A stretch of 26,367 nt of DNA from Coprobacillus sp. CAG:826 (GTDB lineage: Bacteria; Bacillota_I; Bacilli_A; RFN20; CAG-826). This document shows positions 7,612 to 15,156 of the stretch, in pieces. The stretch is from the NCBI GenBank assembly GCA_000437235.1, contig FR897022.1:1-26367 (forward strand), written 5' to 3'. Each line of letters begins with the position of its first letter. The first letter of the stretch is position 1. The notes under the pieces are model-generated. The model worked only from the letters and a program-made list of their open reading frames with translations. It was not told where the DNA came from and made no database searches. The translations under genes and the position numbers were made by a program.

Positions 7612-7797
7612 ATGGCAAAGAAAGTTACAGTAGATCAAAGCCTTTGTATCGGATGTGGACTTTGCAATTCTATGGCACCTGATGTCTTCGAAATGGGACC
7701 TGATGGTTTAGCCGAAACAATTGCTGACACCACCGATAACGCAGACGTCGATGACGCAGCCGCAAGCTGCCCAGCCGGAGCAATCACTGTTGAATAA
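7612..7797 (+). CDS. fer: Single-cluster [4Fe-4S] ferredoxin
   Basis: This 61-residue acidic electron carrier has cysteines at 12, 15, 18 (C-x2-C-x2-C) and 53 (CP), enough for one [4Fe-4S] cluster. The second-cluster region is reduced to an acidic linker, as in Bacillus Fer. It would pass electrons between cytosolic redox enzymes; the partner is not visible here. It has its own promoter and a strong terminator, and converges on ribU. The fer-ribU neighbourhood is also known in Bacillus subtilis, where ribU (fmnP) lies beside fer. The start is preceded by AGGAGG at good spacing. Confidence 0.96.
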   Translation: MAKKVTVDQSLCIGCGLCNSMAPDVFEMGPDGLAETIADTTDNADVDDAAASCPAGAITVE

Positions 7798-7803
7798 TAA
7801 AAT

Positions 7804-7831
7804 AACTCGGTAGAAATACCGAGTTTTTTTT
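7804..7831 (+). terminator. Terminator of fer, probably bidirectional with ribU
   Basis: A 9-bp perfect stem (7804-7812 with 7817-7825) closed by a GAAA tetraloop is followed by seven to eight T residues. A-rich sequence on the other side may let it also stop ribU transcripts. Confidence 0.9.
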
Positions 7832-8444
7832 ATTTTTTAAGTAATGGACTTAAACTTTTATAGACCATAAACGTCACCAAAATAACCGCTAAATCCTTGA
7901 TTACGTTAAAGGGAATAATTGCCCATACAGTTAAGGATCCATGGATATCTTTTATTCTAGGGTTAATGGCTTGACAAGACGCTAATAGGGTTTCTTTTGT
8001 TAAGCCTTTAAATAAGAAAAGATAGAAATCAATCATGAAATAACATGTACAAATAGCACTTACAATGACTTGTAATGAAAAGCCAAATAGGAAACCTAAA
8101 CAGACCCCTTTTAAATTTCGATGTTTTTGATACACAATACTTGCTGGTAAAACAAACGCTAAAGAATAAATAAAGTCCGCAAGTTCTCCGACACAAACCG
8201 TTGAAGTAAATGGTAATTTTGCTATAGTTCGAATGAGTAAAATCCAAAAAGCAGTCCAAGGGCCATAAGCAAATCCCGCAATCATCACGGGGATTTCATC
8301 AAAGTGAAATTCTAGGAAACTCGGGAAAACACTCGGTAACTTAAATTGAAAAATCGGTACGATGTATAAAATAATTGTAATTGCACTAAAAATAGCAACG
8401 CGTGCAATGAGTTTATTACTCCATTTTTTCTTTGCTTCTTCCAT
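7830..8444 (-). CDS. ribU: Riboflavin ECF transporter substrate-binding subunit RibU
   Basis: RibU is the membrane S-component that binds riboflavin (and FMN) and works with the shared ECF energizing module, which is not in this window. The protein has about 204 residues and some six membrane segments. It shows the RibU-like stretch LPSVFPSFLEFHFDEIPVMIAGFAYGP near residues 35-65. An FMN riboswitch directly upstream confirms the riboflavin link. The frame is open to 8453, but the AAGGA site only fits the ATG at 8444 (the 8453 ATG touches it), so I use 8444. It converges with fer across a shared terminator. Confidence 0.93.
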   Translation of the reverse strand: MEEAKKKWSNKLIARVAIFSAITIILYIVPIFQFKLPSVFPSFLEFHFDEIPVMIAGFAYGPWTAFWILLIRTIAKLPFTSTVCVGELADFIYSLAFVLPASIVYQKHRNLKGVCLGFLFGFSLQVIVSAICTCYFMIDFYLFLFKGLTKETLLASCQAINPRIKDIHGSLTVWAIIPFNVIKDLAVILVTFMVYKSLSPLLKK

Positions 8445-8462
8445 TTCTATCATTCCTTTTCA

Positions 8463-8486
8463 TAAAAAAAATCCTGTCTCCAGGAT
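8463..8486 (-). terminator. Riboswitch-controlled terminator before ribU
   Basis: A 6-bp perfect stem (8471-8476 with 8481-8486) with a 4-base loop is followed by eight T residues (8463-8470) in minus reading. It ends a few bases before the ribU ribosome binding site. Its 5' arm overlaps 8483-8490, which is complementary to 8513-8520 of the aptamer, so it can form only when that alternative pairing does not. Confidence 0.85.
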
Positions 8487-8508
8487 GAAAATGAAAGAAA
8501 ATAAAAAA

Positions 8509-8612
8509 CTTCTTTCATCCAGACTTTACTGTCGCCACTAGAATTTCACTAGTTCAACCCTTTAGGTTCGCGGGGTTTACCGCCGGGAGGGAATTACACC
8601 CAATCCTGAAGC
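8509..8612 (-). promoter_or_regulatory. FMN riboswitch (RFN element) controlling ribU
   Basis: In minus reading the conserved RFN blocks appear in order: GCTTC and GGATTGGGTG at the 5' side, AATTCCC, CCGGCGGTAAACCC, GCGAACC, then GTGAAATTC, GGCGACAGTAAAGTCTGGATG and the closing GAAG that pairs with CTTC. FMN binding is expected to lower ribU expression by allowing the terminator at 8463-8486 to form. The match to the family is strong throughout. Confidence 0.97.
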
Positions 8613-8648
8613 ATTTTTATTATAAAACTTTTTTTATAGATTGCAAGA

Positions 8649-9368
8649 CTAACACCAAAATTCAATAAACCCAATGTTAATTTCTTTTTCAGTTTCATTC
8701 GTAATCACAAATTGATAATTAGAATATGGATACATGGAGGCGTTAAAACAATACTTATTACCACTTTGGATATACTCTATTTTAGTTGCATTCTGCGGTG
8801 TTTCATAAACGTAAAGCGAAGTTCCTTCTCCATGATAATAACCCATCAAATGATCTAATCTACCATCATAACTCCATATTTGGCCACCGGAAGCTAAAAT
8901 AAATTCGTTGCTCTCATTTCTTTTCACATTGCGATATCCAAATTCTTTTTCATAAGCCTTAAATTTCTTTGTTTGTGTAGAGTAATTTGTGTTTATATGA
9001 TTAGCTTTTAAAATAATCATACCACCAGAATGGGCTCTTTTTCCTATTTTTGAAATTCCAATTCCCGCTAAAGCAAGAATTGAAACACTTAAAAGTACAC
9101 TCACGGCTATAATCATTTTCTTCTGTCGATGGATGGTTTTATTCTTTTCCACCAATTGATTTGTGCTTTCTTTTTGAGGAAATAATTCTTCTCTTGTCAT
9201 TTCAAAATAATGAAGTAAAAGTTGAATCACTTCTTCACTGGGTAAACCAAGGCCATTTTCATATTTAGCAATCGCACTACGAGAGACATGGACAATTGCT
9301 CCTAGCTCTTCTTGAGTTATGCCCTTTTCTTTTCTTTTTTCTTTCAATACTTCATTAAATTCTTTCAT
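8649..9368 (-). CDS. Membrane-anchored XRE-family transcriptional regulator
   Basis: This 239-residue protein has a Cro/C1-type helix-turn-helix at about residues 7-61 (ITQEELGAIVHVSRSAIAKYENG is the recognition part), a charged linker, one membrane helix at about 85-105, and a C-terminal domain of about 130 residues rich in Tyr and Gly that would lie outside the cell. That domain has two cysteines (207 and the last residue, 239), which might form a disulfide. This plan suggests a one-component regulator that senses an external or envelope signal. I do not recognise the outer domain. The start follows an AGGAGG site. It is downstream of, and in the same direction as, the surface protein gene, with a terminator between them. 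Confidence 0.85.
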   Translation of the reverse strand: MKEFNEVLKEKRKEKGITQEELGAIVHVSRSAIAKYENGLGLPSEEVIQLLLHYFEMTREELFPQKESTNQLVEKNKTIHRQKKMIIAVSVLLSVSILALAGIGISKIGKRAHSGGMIILKANHINTNYSTQTKKFKAYEKEFGYRNVKRNESNEFILASGGQIWSYDGRLDHLMGYYHGEGTSLYVYETPQNATKIEYIQSGNKYCFNASMYPYSNYQFVITNETEKEINIGFIEFWC

Positions 9369-9445
9369 GGATATGACCTCCTACTTTTACTATATAAATC
9401 AGTTGAGTGATATGCACGTTACTTTTTGTTACTTATATATTAGCA

Positions 9446-9481
9446 TAAAAAAAGATGGGATTAATGAACCTCATCTTTTTA
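9446..9481 (-). terminator. Terminator after the surface protein gene
   Basis: A 9-bp outer stem (AAAAAGATG with CATCTTTTT) around a partly paired loop is followed in minus reading by about seven T residues. It lies about 20 bases after the surface protein stop. Confidence 0.7.
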
Positions 9482-9501
9482 GATTTAATTTTAAAAAAAT
9501 A

Positions 9502-11322
9502 TTAAGCTAATTTTCTTTTTTGAATGAAATAATATCCAACAATGGATAATAAGCCGATTACTGCTATGATAATCACAGGTTGAACCGTTTTAGAAGATTC
9601 CGCTTGGAAGAAGCGATTACTGTTTTGTGCAGTATTGGTTTTTGCGGCATGAATTGTTTTAAAGTAAGCAATCGATTCACCAATCGTGCATCCATCAGCA
9701 TCTTTTACTGTTGCTAAATATGCTTGGCCATCTTCATCTAAAGCATCATATTTACTAAGAAGTTCAGTCATATCGCTTGTTCCAACTAAACCACATAATC
9801 CACCTTCAACTTCACGAGCGGATTTCCATTCTTTGGCAAATTGTTGAGCGTTATAAATTGAAGTTCTTACGACTTCTTGGTGTGTTCCATCTTCTGATGA
9901 AACGAGTTGAAGTCCATTTTTTAGTGTTAAAGTATAATCATTAGGAACAATAAATTTCATATTGTCTTTATTCTCTTCAGTAATTTTTCCATCATTGGCA
10001 TAAAAATCAACTACACCATTAATTTTTACTGAACTATCTGCAATCGTTAAACTAACACCATCTATGTAAGATGGAATTAGCCAATACATAATATCTAAGG
10101 CCGTGTTACCTTCAGTTGCTGTGATTTCTGTATTATTTTTCAAAACGATGTTACCATGGTTGCTAGATAAAACATAACGGACATTATCATCACCAATGAG
10201 TTTTACATTATCTAAAGTCAAATTACTATAGTTTTGAATGAGCATTGATCCTTCTAGATAATGAACTGTCTTCGTTAATGTTCCGTTTTTAATGGTAATA
10301 TTAGAATCTTTTAATAAATGCCAACCATTAGTTTGAGAACCTGCTGATCCTGTCATACCGTTATTGATTTCATAAGTTAAACCATTTAAATCAATTGTAA
10401 GATTGTGTCCCGAAGTAATTTGAATTCCTGGGCCTTCAATCACGCCATCGGTTGCAGCATTTTCATTGAAAACAATGGTCTCACCACTTTTTACTTGTTT
10501 AAGGGCGTCATTTAAAGTTGCATAATAAGTACTATTAATTGAAACTTGTGCAATAGTAGGAATAGTGTTCGTAGGAACAGTTTCATAACCATCGTCGGTA
10601 TAATTTACGGACATAACGTAACCATCCGCTAAGAAAGAGCCATCATTACTATCGGTGGCTGGATTGTAGTTTTTAAAAGTTCCACCATATACTTTAATAT
10701 TTGCCGTTTTACCAGCGTTAAGATCATAGCAATTTAATAAGAATTGATTCCCTGCTTCTTCATTTACAGCCTTAACTTCATAAGAGCCACCATAAATATT
10801 GATATCACCTTTTTCGGAATAAACAATTTCACCTTGTCCAACATAAGTGCCACCTTGAATGTTTAAGGTAAGCCATAAACTATAGGTGTGGAAACATGGA
10901 ACATAACCCTTGTAGCCATCAATGACAGTGTTAATACCACCACCGCCAACCGTATCGACGATTTGAACTGCATCTCTAGCATATTCAAAATAAAATGCTG
11001 ATTGCTCATTTGAATCTAAATTTTTGTAATCACTTGTAACATAAACCGTGTGCCCATTAAAATCAAATGTTTTAATGCCTCTTCCAAATGATAATCGATG
11101 TGTCAAATATACATCGCTTAAGAGTTTGATAGAAGAAGATGTATAATCATCTACATAAATATCATAAATACTTGTGTACTTATTTCCCTCTCCATCCTCT
11201 GCTACGTATTTCGTAGTATCTTCTGCATGCGCAATTACTGTGGAAGCAGGGTTGATTTCTACAAAAGCTGTAGCCATAAATGCAAGTCCTAATGACGTAC
11301 AAATTTTTGCTAATTTTTTCAT
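9502..11322 (-). CDS. Secreted, membrane-anchored surface protein with beta-helix-like repeats
   Basis: This 606-residue protein starts at the ATG at 11322, which has a GAAGGAG site; the frame is open to 11364. A signal peptide covers about residues 1-33 (AHA before the cut). The body has alternating short beta-strand repeats such as NITIKNGTLTKT, LTLDNVKLIG and IVLKNNTEI, as in right-handed beta-helix proteins. It appears to contain two similar halves, each with a DFNGHT- or DLNGLT-type motif. A helical segment with two cysteines (GLCG and DGCT) comes next, then a C-terminal membrane helix and a basic tail (about 580-606), with no LPxTG. It is probably an adhesin or glycan-binding wall protein; the ligand is unknown. 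It has its own SigA-type promoter. Confidence 0.8.
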   Translation of the reverse strand: MKKLAKICTSLGLAFMATAFVEINPASTVIAHAEDTTKYVAEDGEGNKYTSIYDIYVDDYTSSSIKLLSDVYLTHRLSFGRGIKTFDFNGHTVYVTSDYKNLDSNEQSAFYFEYARDAVQIVDTVGGGGINTVIDGYKGYVPCFHTYSLWLTLNIQGGTYVGQGEIVYSEKGDINIYGGSYEVKAVNEEAGNQFLLNCYDLNAGKTANIKVYGGTFKNYNPATDSNDGSFLADGYVMSVNYTDDGYETVPTNTIPTIAQVSINSTYYATLNDALKQVKSGETIVFNENAATDGVIEGPGIQITSGHNLTIDLNGLTYEINNGMTGSAGSQTNGWHLLKDSNITIKNGTLTKTVHYLEGSMLIQNYSNLTLDNVKLIGDDNVRYVLSSNHGNIVLKNNTEITATEGNTALDIMYWLIPSYIDGVSLTIADSSVKINGVVDFYANDGKITEENKDNMKFIVPNDYTLTLKNGLQLVSSEDGTHQEVVRTSIYNAQQFAKEWKSAREVEGGLCGLVGTSDMTELLSKYDALDEDGQAYLATVKDADGCTIGESIAYFKTIHAAKTNTAQNSNRFFQAESSKTVQPVIIIAVIGLLSIVGYYFIQKRKLA

Positions 11323-11354
11323 AAAATTTTCTCCTTCGCTTAAAAGCACACGAA

Positions 11355-11383
11355 AGATTAGCAAAAACCAAAAAAATTGTCAA
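11355..11383 (-). promoter_or_regulatory. SigA-type promoter of the surface protein gene
   Basis: In minus reading, consensus TTGACA (11378-11383), a 17-base spacer and TAATCT (11355-11360) lie about 33 bases before the start. A second TTGACA lies about 14 bases further upstream. Confidence 0.85.
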
Positions 11384-11457
11384 TTACTTTTTGTCAAAAA
11401 TAAGATTGATTATTTTTGTATTTTCCGCTTAATATTATAAAATTACTTCTTTTTTCA

Positions 11458-11976
11458 TTATTTTAAAAATATTAAAGCTAAAATAATGGCTGTCAACATA
11501 CCTACAGCATCCGCAATTAAGCCCGACTTTAAAGCATGTCGCCATGAAGTGATGCCTACGGTCGAAAAATAGAGAGCTAAAACATATAAAGTCGTGTCGG
11601 TACTTCCTTGAATGGTTGATACAATTTTACAAGATAAAGCATCTGGTCCTTTGGTACAAACATTTTGTAAAACGGCTAAAGAAGCCGAGCCTGAAATCGG
11701 TCGAAATATGAGCATCGGCACAATATCTTTTATCATTTTAATTTGGGGAAATGTTCTTTCTAGTAAAAGCGCTAAGTCGTCTAATAAACCACAAGAATCT
11801 AATAACGTAACCGCCAATAACATAGCAATCACACTAGGAAAAACTTCTTTAAATAGATTTAATCCTTCTTTGGAGCCTTGAATAAATGCACTATAAGCAT
11901 TTTTCTTTTTTACGATCGCACTAACAATTGCAAGAATAATGAGTGCAGGGACAAAGAAAATCGTTAGTTTTATCAT
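11458..11976 (-). CDS. spmB: Spore maturation protein B
   Basis: SpmB is a polytopic membrane protein of the nucleoside-recognition (Gate) family. With SpmA and DacB it is needed for proper core dehydration and heat resistance of spores. The 172 residues include about four hydrophobic segments and the conserved stretches KEGLNLFKEVFPSVIAM, FRPISGSASLAVL and STIQGSTDTTLYVLALYF. The start overlaps the spmA stop by 4 bases. I see no clear terminator after it, so some read-through into the surface gene promoter region is possible. Confidence 0.95.
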   Translation of the reverse strand: MIKLTIFFVPALIILAIVSAIVKKKNAYSAFIQGSKEGLNLFKEVFPSVIAMLLAVTLLDSCGLLDDLALLLERTFPQIKMIKDIVPMLIFRPISGSASLAVLQNVCTKGPDALSCKIVSTIQGSTDTTLYVLALYFSTVGITSWRHALKSGLIADAVGMLTAIILALIFLK

Positions 11977-12563
11977 ATCTTTTTCCTTTTATTTCTTTGA
12001 TTTCTAAAAAAGCGGTCGGATAATAACCCTACCACACAAGCAAGCATGGTAGAAATAATCGCTAAAAATACAAAGTCCGCGGGATTGGTGGAACCTGCCG
12101 CTTGACGAATGGCTAATACACTCGTAGGAATTAACGTTACGCCTCCCGTATTTAAAACTAAAAAGGTAATCATTTCGTCACTCGCAACATGCTCTTCTTC
12201 TAGAGAAATAGCTTTTAATCTTTTCATAGCTTTTAATCCACTTGGAGTCGCAGCAAAACCTAAACCAAACATATTTGCCGCTATATTAGAAGAAATATAT
12301 TTTTTAGCTTCTTCATCTTTTAAATTCGGCATAATTAAGCGTAATAAAGGATCAAGTGCTTTCGCCACCCAACCAATGACTCCTGATTCTAGCATAATAT
12401 TCATAATACCTGTCCAAAAACAAGCCGACATCACTAAAGTAATGCAAAGTGTAAAACCTTTCATCGGTAACGCTAAAATGGCATTAGATATTGCTTCTAC
12501 TCTACCCGTTGAAATTCCATAAACTAAAGAAAGAATAATAATTCCTATCCACACGCGGTTCAT
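11973..12563 (-). CDS. spmA: Spore maturation protein A
   Basis: SpmA is the membrane partner of SpmB in the same Gate-type family; 196 residues match the usual length. Conserved parts include SACFWTGIMNIMLESG, ANMFGLGFAATPSGLKAM and FLVLNTGGVTLIPTSVLAIR, followed by a C-terminal membrane helix and a basic tail. An AGGTGA site overlapping the dacB stop region lies just before the ATG, 8 bases after dacB, so it is the middle gene of the dacB-spmA-spmB operon, the same order as in Bacillus subtilis. Confidence 0.96.
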   Translation of the reverse strand: MNRVWIGIIILSLVYGISTGRVEAISNAILALPMKGFTLCITLVMSACFWTGIMNIMLESGVIGWVAKALDPLLRLIMPNLKDEEAKKYISSNIAANMFGLGFAATPSGLKAMKRLKAISLEEEHVASDEMITFLVLNTGGVTLIPTSVLAIRQAAGSTNPADFVFLAIISTMLACVVGLLSDRFFRNQRNKRKKI

Positions 12564-12571
12564 GATTTCAC

Positions 12572-13582
12572 CTACTTTATTTTTTGAAAACTTTCAATGG
12601 AAAAAGGTCCATAAACATCTTCCGTGGCATCTTGATAGACAATGCGAAACGTAATCGTTTTTCGATTTACATCTAAAGCATATATAACAAGCAAATGATG
12701 GGCTTTTTCTTTAGGAATAAAGACGGTATAACTCTTTCTTGTATAAAACACATAATCGTTAATATAGTTATTTCCTTTTTCTAATAAAGGTAATCCTTCA
12801 AACCTTTGAAAGTACGATTCAAATAGTTGACGGTGAAAAGAAAAATCTCCGCCACAATCTAAAGTCACACAAATGAGTTGAAGGCCATCTTTTTTTGCCG
12901 CTGAAACTAAAGTTCTTCTCGCTTTAGATGTAAAACCTGTTTTTCCACCAATACAATACTCATATTTTTGTAATAATTTATGTTTATTTTCCCATATGCC
13001 AATATTAGGACAATGATATCTCTTGGTTCCAGTAATTTCTTGAAACAATTCATTATCTAAGCAGTAACGCATCAAAAGTGCCATATCATAAGCGCATGAA
13101 ATATTGCCTTCTTCATTAATATCAAGACCATGAGGATTATGAAAGGTGGTATGATTCATTCCAATTTCTTTTCCTTTTTGATTCATCCTATCTACAAATT
13201 TTTCAACTTCTCCACCGACATTTTTTGCTATAATCATAGCCGCATCATTTCCGCTTCTTAATAACAAACCATAAACCAAATCAATCATGCGGATTTCGGT
13301 TCCTTTTTCTAAATATAAAGAACTTCCTACCACTTCGTCGATTTCATCCCCTACTTTTACTATTTGAAAGAGACTTTCACTTTCAATTGCAACAATCGCT
13401 GTCATAATTTTAGAAATGGAAGCTACACTTCTTGATAGATAGATATCTTTTCCTTCTAAAACTTCGCCTCGTGTTTGTTCTATGATGACATAAGATCTTG
13501 CCCAAATAGATTCAGTGGAAACTGGCATTTTATTTACGGAAAAAAGATAAAAAAATAAAAGAAGTATTTTAAAAATTTGCAT
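12572..13582 (-). CDS. dacB: D-alanyl-D-alanine carboxypeptidase, sporulation type
   Basis: This penicillin-binding protein 5-type enzyme trims the terminal D-alanine from peptidoglycan stem peptides, here probably in the spore cortex. Counting from the ATG at 13582, the catalytic motifs are SxxK (55-58), SGN (110-112) and KTG (214-216), with spacing normal for the S11 family. A signal peptide or N-terminal anchor covers about residues 1-20. The frame also starts with a GTG at 13591, but a GAGGTG site favours 13582. Operon context with spmA and spmB supports dacB rather than a vegetative dacA. The C-terminal domain is about 100 residues and no membrane anchor is evident at the end. Confidence 0.93.
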   Translation of the reverse strand: MQIFKILLLFFYLFSVNKMPVSTESIWARSYVIIEQTRGEVLEGKDIYLSRSVASISKIMTAIVAIESESLFQIVKVGDEIDEVVGSSLYLEKGTEIRMIDLVYGLLLRSGNDAAMIIAKNVGGEVEKFVDRMNQKGKEIGMNHTTFHNPHGLDINEEGNISCAYDMALLMRYCLDNELFQEITGTKRYHCPNIGIWENKHKLLQKYEYCIGGKTGFTSKARRTLVSAAKKDGLQLICVTLDCGGDFSFHRQLFESYFQRFEGLPLLEKGNNYINDYVFYTRKSYTVFIPKEKAHHLLVIYALDVNRKTITFRIVYQDATEDVYGPFSIESFQKIK

Positions 13583-13614
13583 GATTCCCACCTCATTTCA
13601 ATAAATGAAAAAGG

Positions 13615-13670
13615 CATAAAAAAAAGAACAACGTTGAACCCTTTCACTATAAAAGTTTTTGTTGTTCTTT
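13615..13670 (-). terminator. Terminator after parA, overlapping its last codons
   Basis: A perfect 10-bp stem (13623-13632 with 13661-13670) encloses a long loop of 28 bases and is followed in minus reading by about eight T residues. The upstream arm lies in the last parA codons. It would end the suf-mnmG-rsmG-parA transcript. Confidence 0.7.
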
Positions 13671-14423
13671 ATCTAATAATTCTCTTGCTAAAGCTAAATA
13701 CGCTAAGCTACTTTTAGATTTCGGTTTATAAACGGTAATTGGAATGCCTTTAGAAGCCGCTTCCGGAAGAAGAATATTTCTAGGAATGGTGGTTTGGAAA
13801 GTCTTTTCTTTAAATAACCCACGAATTTCTGAAGAAACTTCAATCGACATTTTATTTCTAGGATCAAACATCGTAAAGACAAAACCTTCGATTTCTAAGT
13901 CTGGATTATACGAATTTTGCATATTAGAAATCGCTCCTAACATTTGGGTTATTCCTTCTAATGCAAAGTATTCACATTGGACTGGAATTAAAATGGAATG
14001 GGCCGCTGCGAAGACATTTGCATTTAATATTCCTAACGTTGGTGGGCAATCAATAATAATGTAATCATATTCTTTTTTTAAGGTTTGAATCGCATTCTTT
14101 AAAAGGAAGGTAGTAGCTTCTTTTCCTAATAAAGCACTATCGAAAGACGCTAATTTGAGGTTTGCGGGTACGATATCTAAGTTCTTCATCACCGTTCTTT
14201 TGATCAAACGATTGATATCATTATTTTTACTTAAAACGTCAAAAATGGTTTTGCTTAAAAGCGCGATATCAAGTCCTACCCCTCGAGAGGCGTTTCCTTG
14301 TGGATCAAGGTCAATTAAAAGAACTCTCTTACCAAGACTGACAAGAGAGGACGCTAAACTAATGGAAGTTGTGGTTTTGGCAACTCCACCTTTTTGATTT
14401 GCCACTGCAATAATCTTCGACAT
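13647..14423 (-). CDS. parA: ParA/Soj chromosome partitioning ATPase
   Basis: This deviant Walker ATPase binds DNA non-specifically and works with ParB in origin segregation and DnaA control. KGGVAKTT (residues 11-18) is the deviant Walker A motif, and DPQGNAS and DCPPTLG are the later nucleotide-binding motifs. The 258 residues match Bacillus Soj (253). It follows rsmG by 31 bases with an AGGAG site, in the usual mnmG-rsmG-parA order near origins. Unusually, no parB follows: a terminator and then dacB come next. Confidence 0.96.
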   Translation of the reverse strand: MSKIIAVANQKGGVAKTTTSISLASSLVSLGKRVLLIDLDPQGNASRGVGLDIALLSKTIFDVLSKNNDINRLIKRTVMKNLDIVPANLKLASFDSALLGKEATTFLLKNAIQTLKKEYDYIIIDCPPTLGILNANVFAAAHSILIPVQCEYFALEGITQMLGAISNMQNSYNPDLEIEGFVFTMFDPRNKMSIEVSSEIRGLFKEKTFQTTIPRNILLPEAASKGIPITVYKPKSKSSLAYLALARELLDKEQQKLL

Positions 14424-14454
14424 TTTTATACTCCTAAAACACTATACGCATTCA

Positions 14455-15156
14455 CTATAAAGGTTTCTTTTTCATTTGTCCATATGGACGAGGATATTTC
14501 ATTGGATTTTCTTTTATTTTTTTATAGAACAAGTTGATGCGATGGTCCCCTTTGCCTAATTCCCATTCTTGTTCTTGCTCTAATGATAAACATAATTCTT
14601 GTAAAGCATGTTCCGCTAAGAGATGCTCTTCTTTTCCTTTCATACCTTTTAAAGCAATAAAAGTGCCATTCACTCTTAATAAAGGCGCACATAATTCTAC
14701 AAGAAGCGGAAGTTGACTTACTGCCCGAGCGGTCACGATATCATAATAACTACGCGCTTCTTTTACATAGTCTTCTGCCCGCATATTCACGGTCACAATT
14801 TGCTTTAAAGATAAAGCATGAATGACTTCATTTAAGAACGCTACTCTTTTTCCCGTCGGTTCTAGAAGCGTTACAAATAAATCAGGAAACATAATTTTTA
14901 AAGGAATCCCTGGAAAGCCTGCGCCTGAACCTACATCTAAAAGAGATTGATCGTCATAGGAAAAAACTTCCGCTGATTTTAAAGAATCATAGAAGTGTTT
15001 TTCAATAATTTCTTCATCGTCAATAATCGCAGTTAAATTCATTTTTTCGTTCCATTCTTTTAAAAGCGATAAGTATTGTTGAAATTGTTCGAGTTGATGG
15101 TCAGATAAAGAAAGATGAATTTTGGCTAATTCTTCTTTCAATTGGTCCCAATTCAT
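14455..15156 (-). CDS. rsmG: 16S rRNA m7G527 methyltransferase
   Basis: RsmG methylates N7 of G527 in 16S rRNA using S-adenosylmethionine. The protein has LKEWNEKMNLTAI (about 32-44) and the SAM-binding motif DVGSGAGFPG (74-83). The tail reads KYPRPYGQMKKKPL, close to the family's usual YPR..G....KPL ending. At 233 residues its length is normal. The start overlaps the mnmG stop by 4 bases. Confidence 0.97.
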   Translation of the reverse strand: MNWDQLKEELAKIHLSLSDHQLEQFQQYLSLLKEWNEKMNLTAIIDDEEIIEKHFYDSLKSAEVFSYDDQSLLDVGSGAGFPGIPLKIMFPDLFVTLLEPTGKRVAFLNEVIHALSLKQIVTVNMRAEDYVKEARSYYDIVTARAVSQLPLLVELCAPLLRVNGTFIALKGMKGKEEHLLAEHALQELCLSLEQEQEWELGKGDHRINLFYKKIKENPMKYPRPYGQMKKKPL

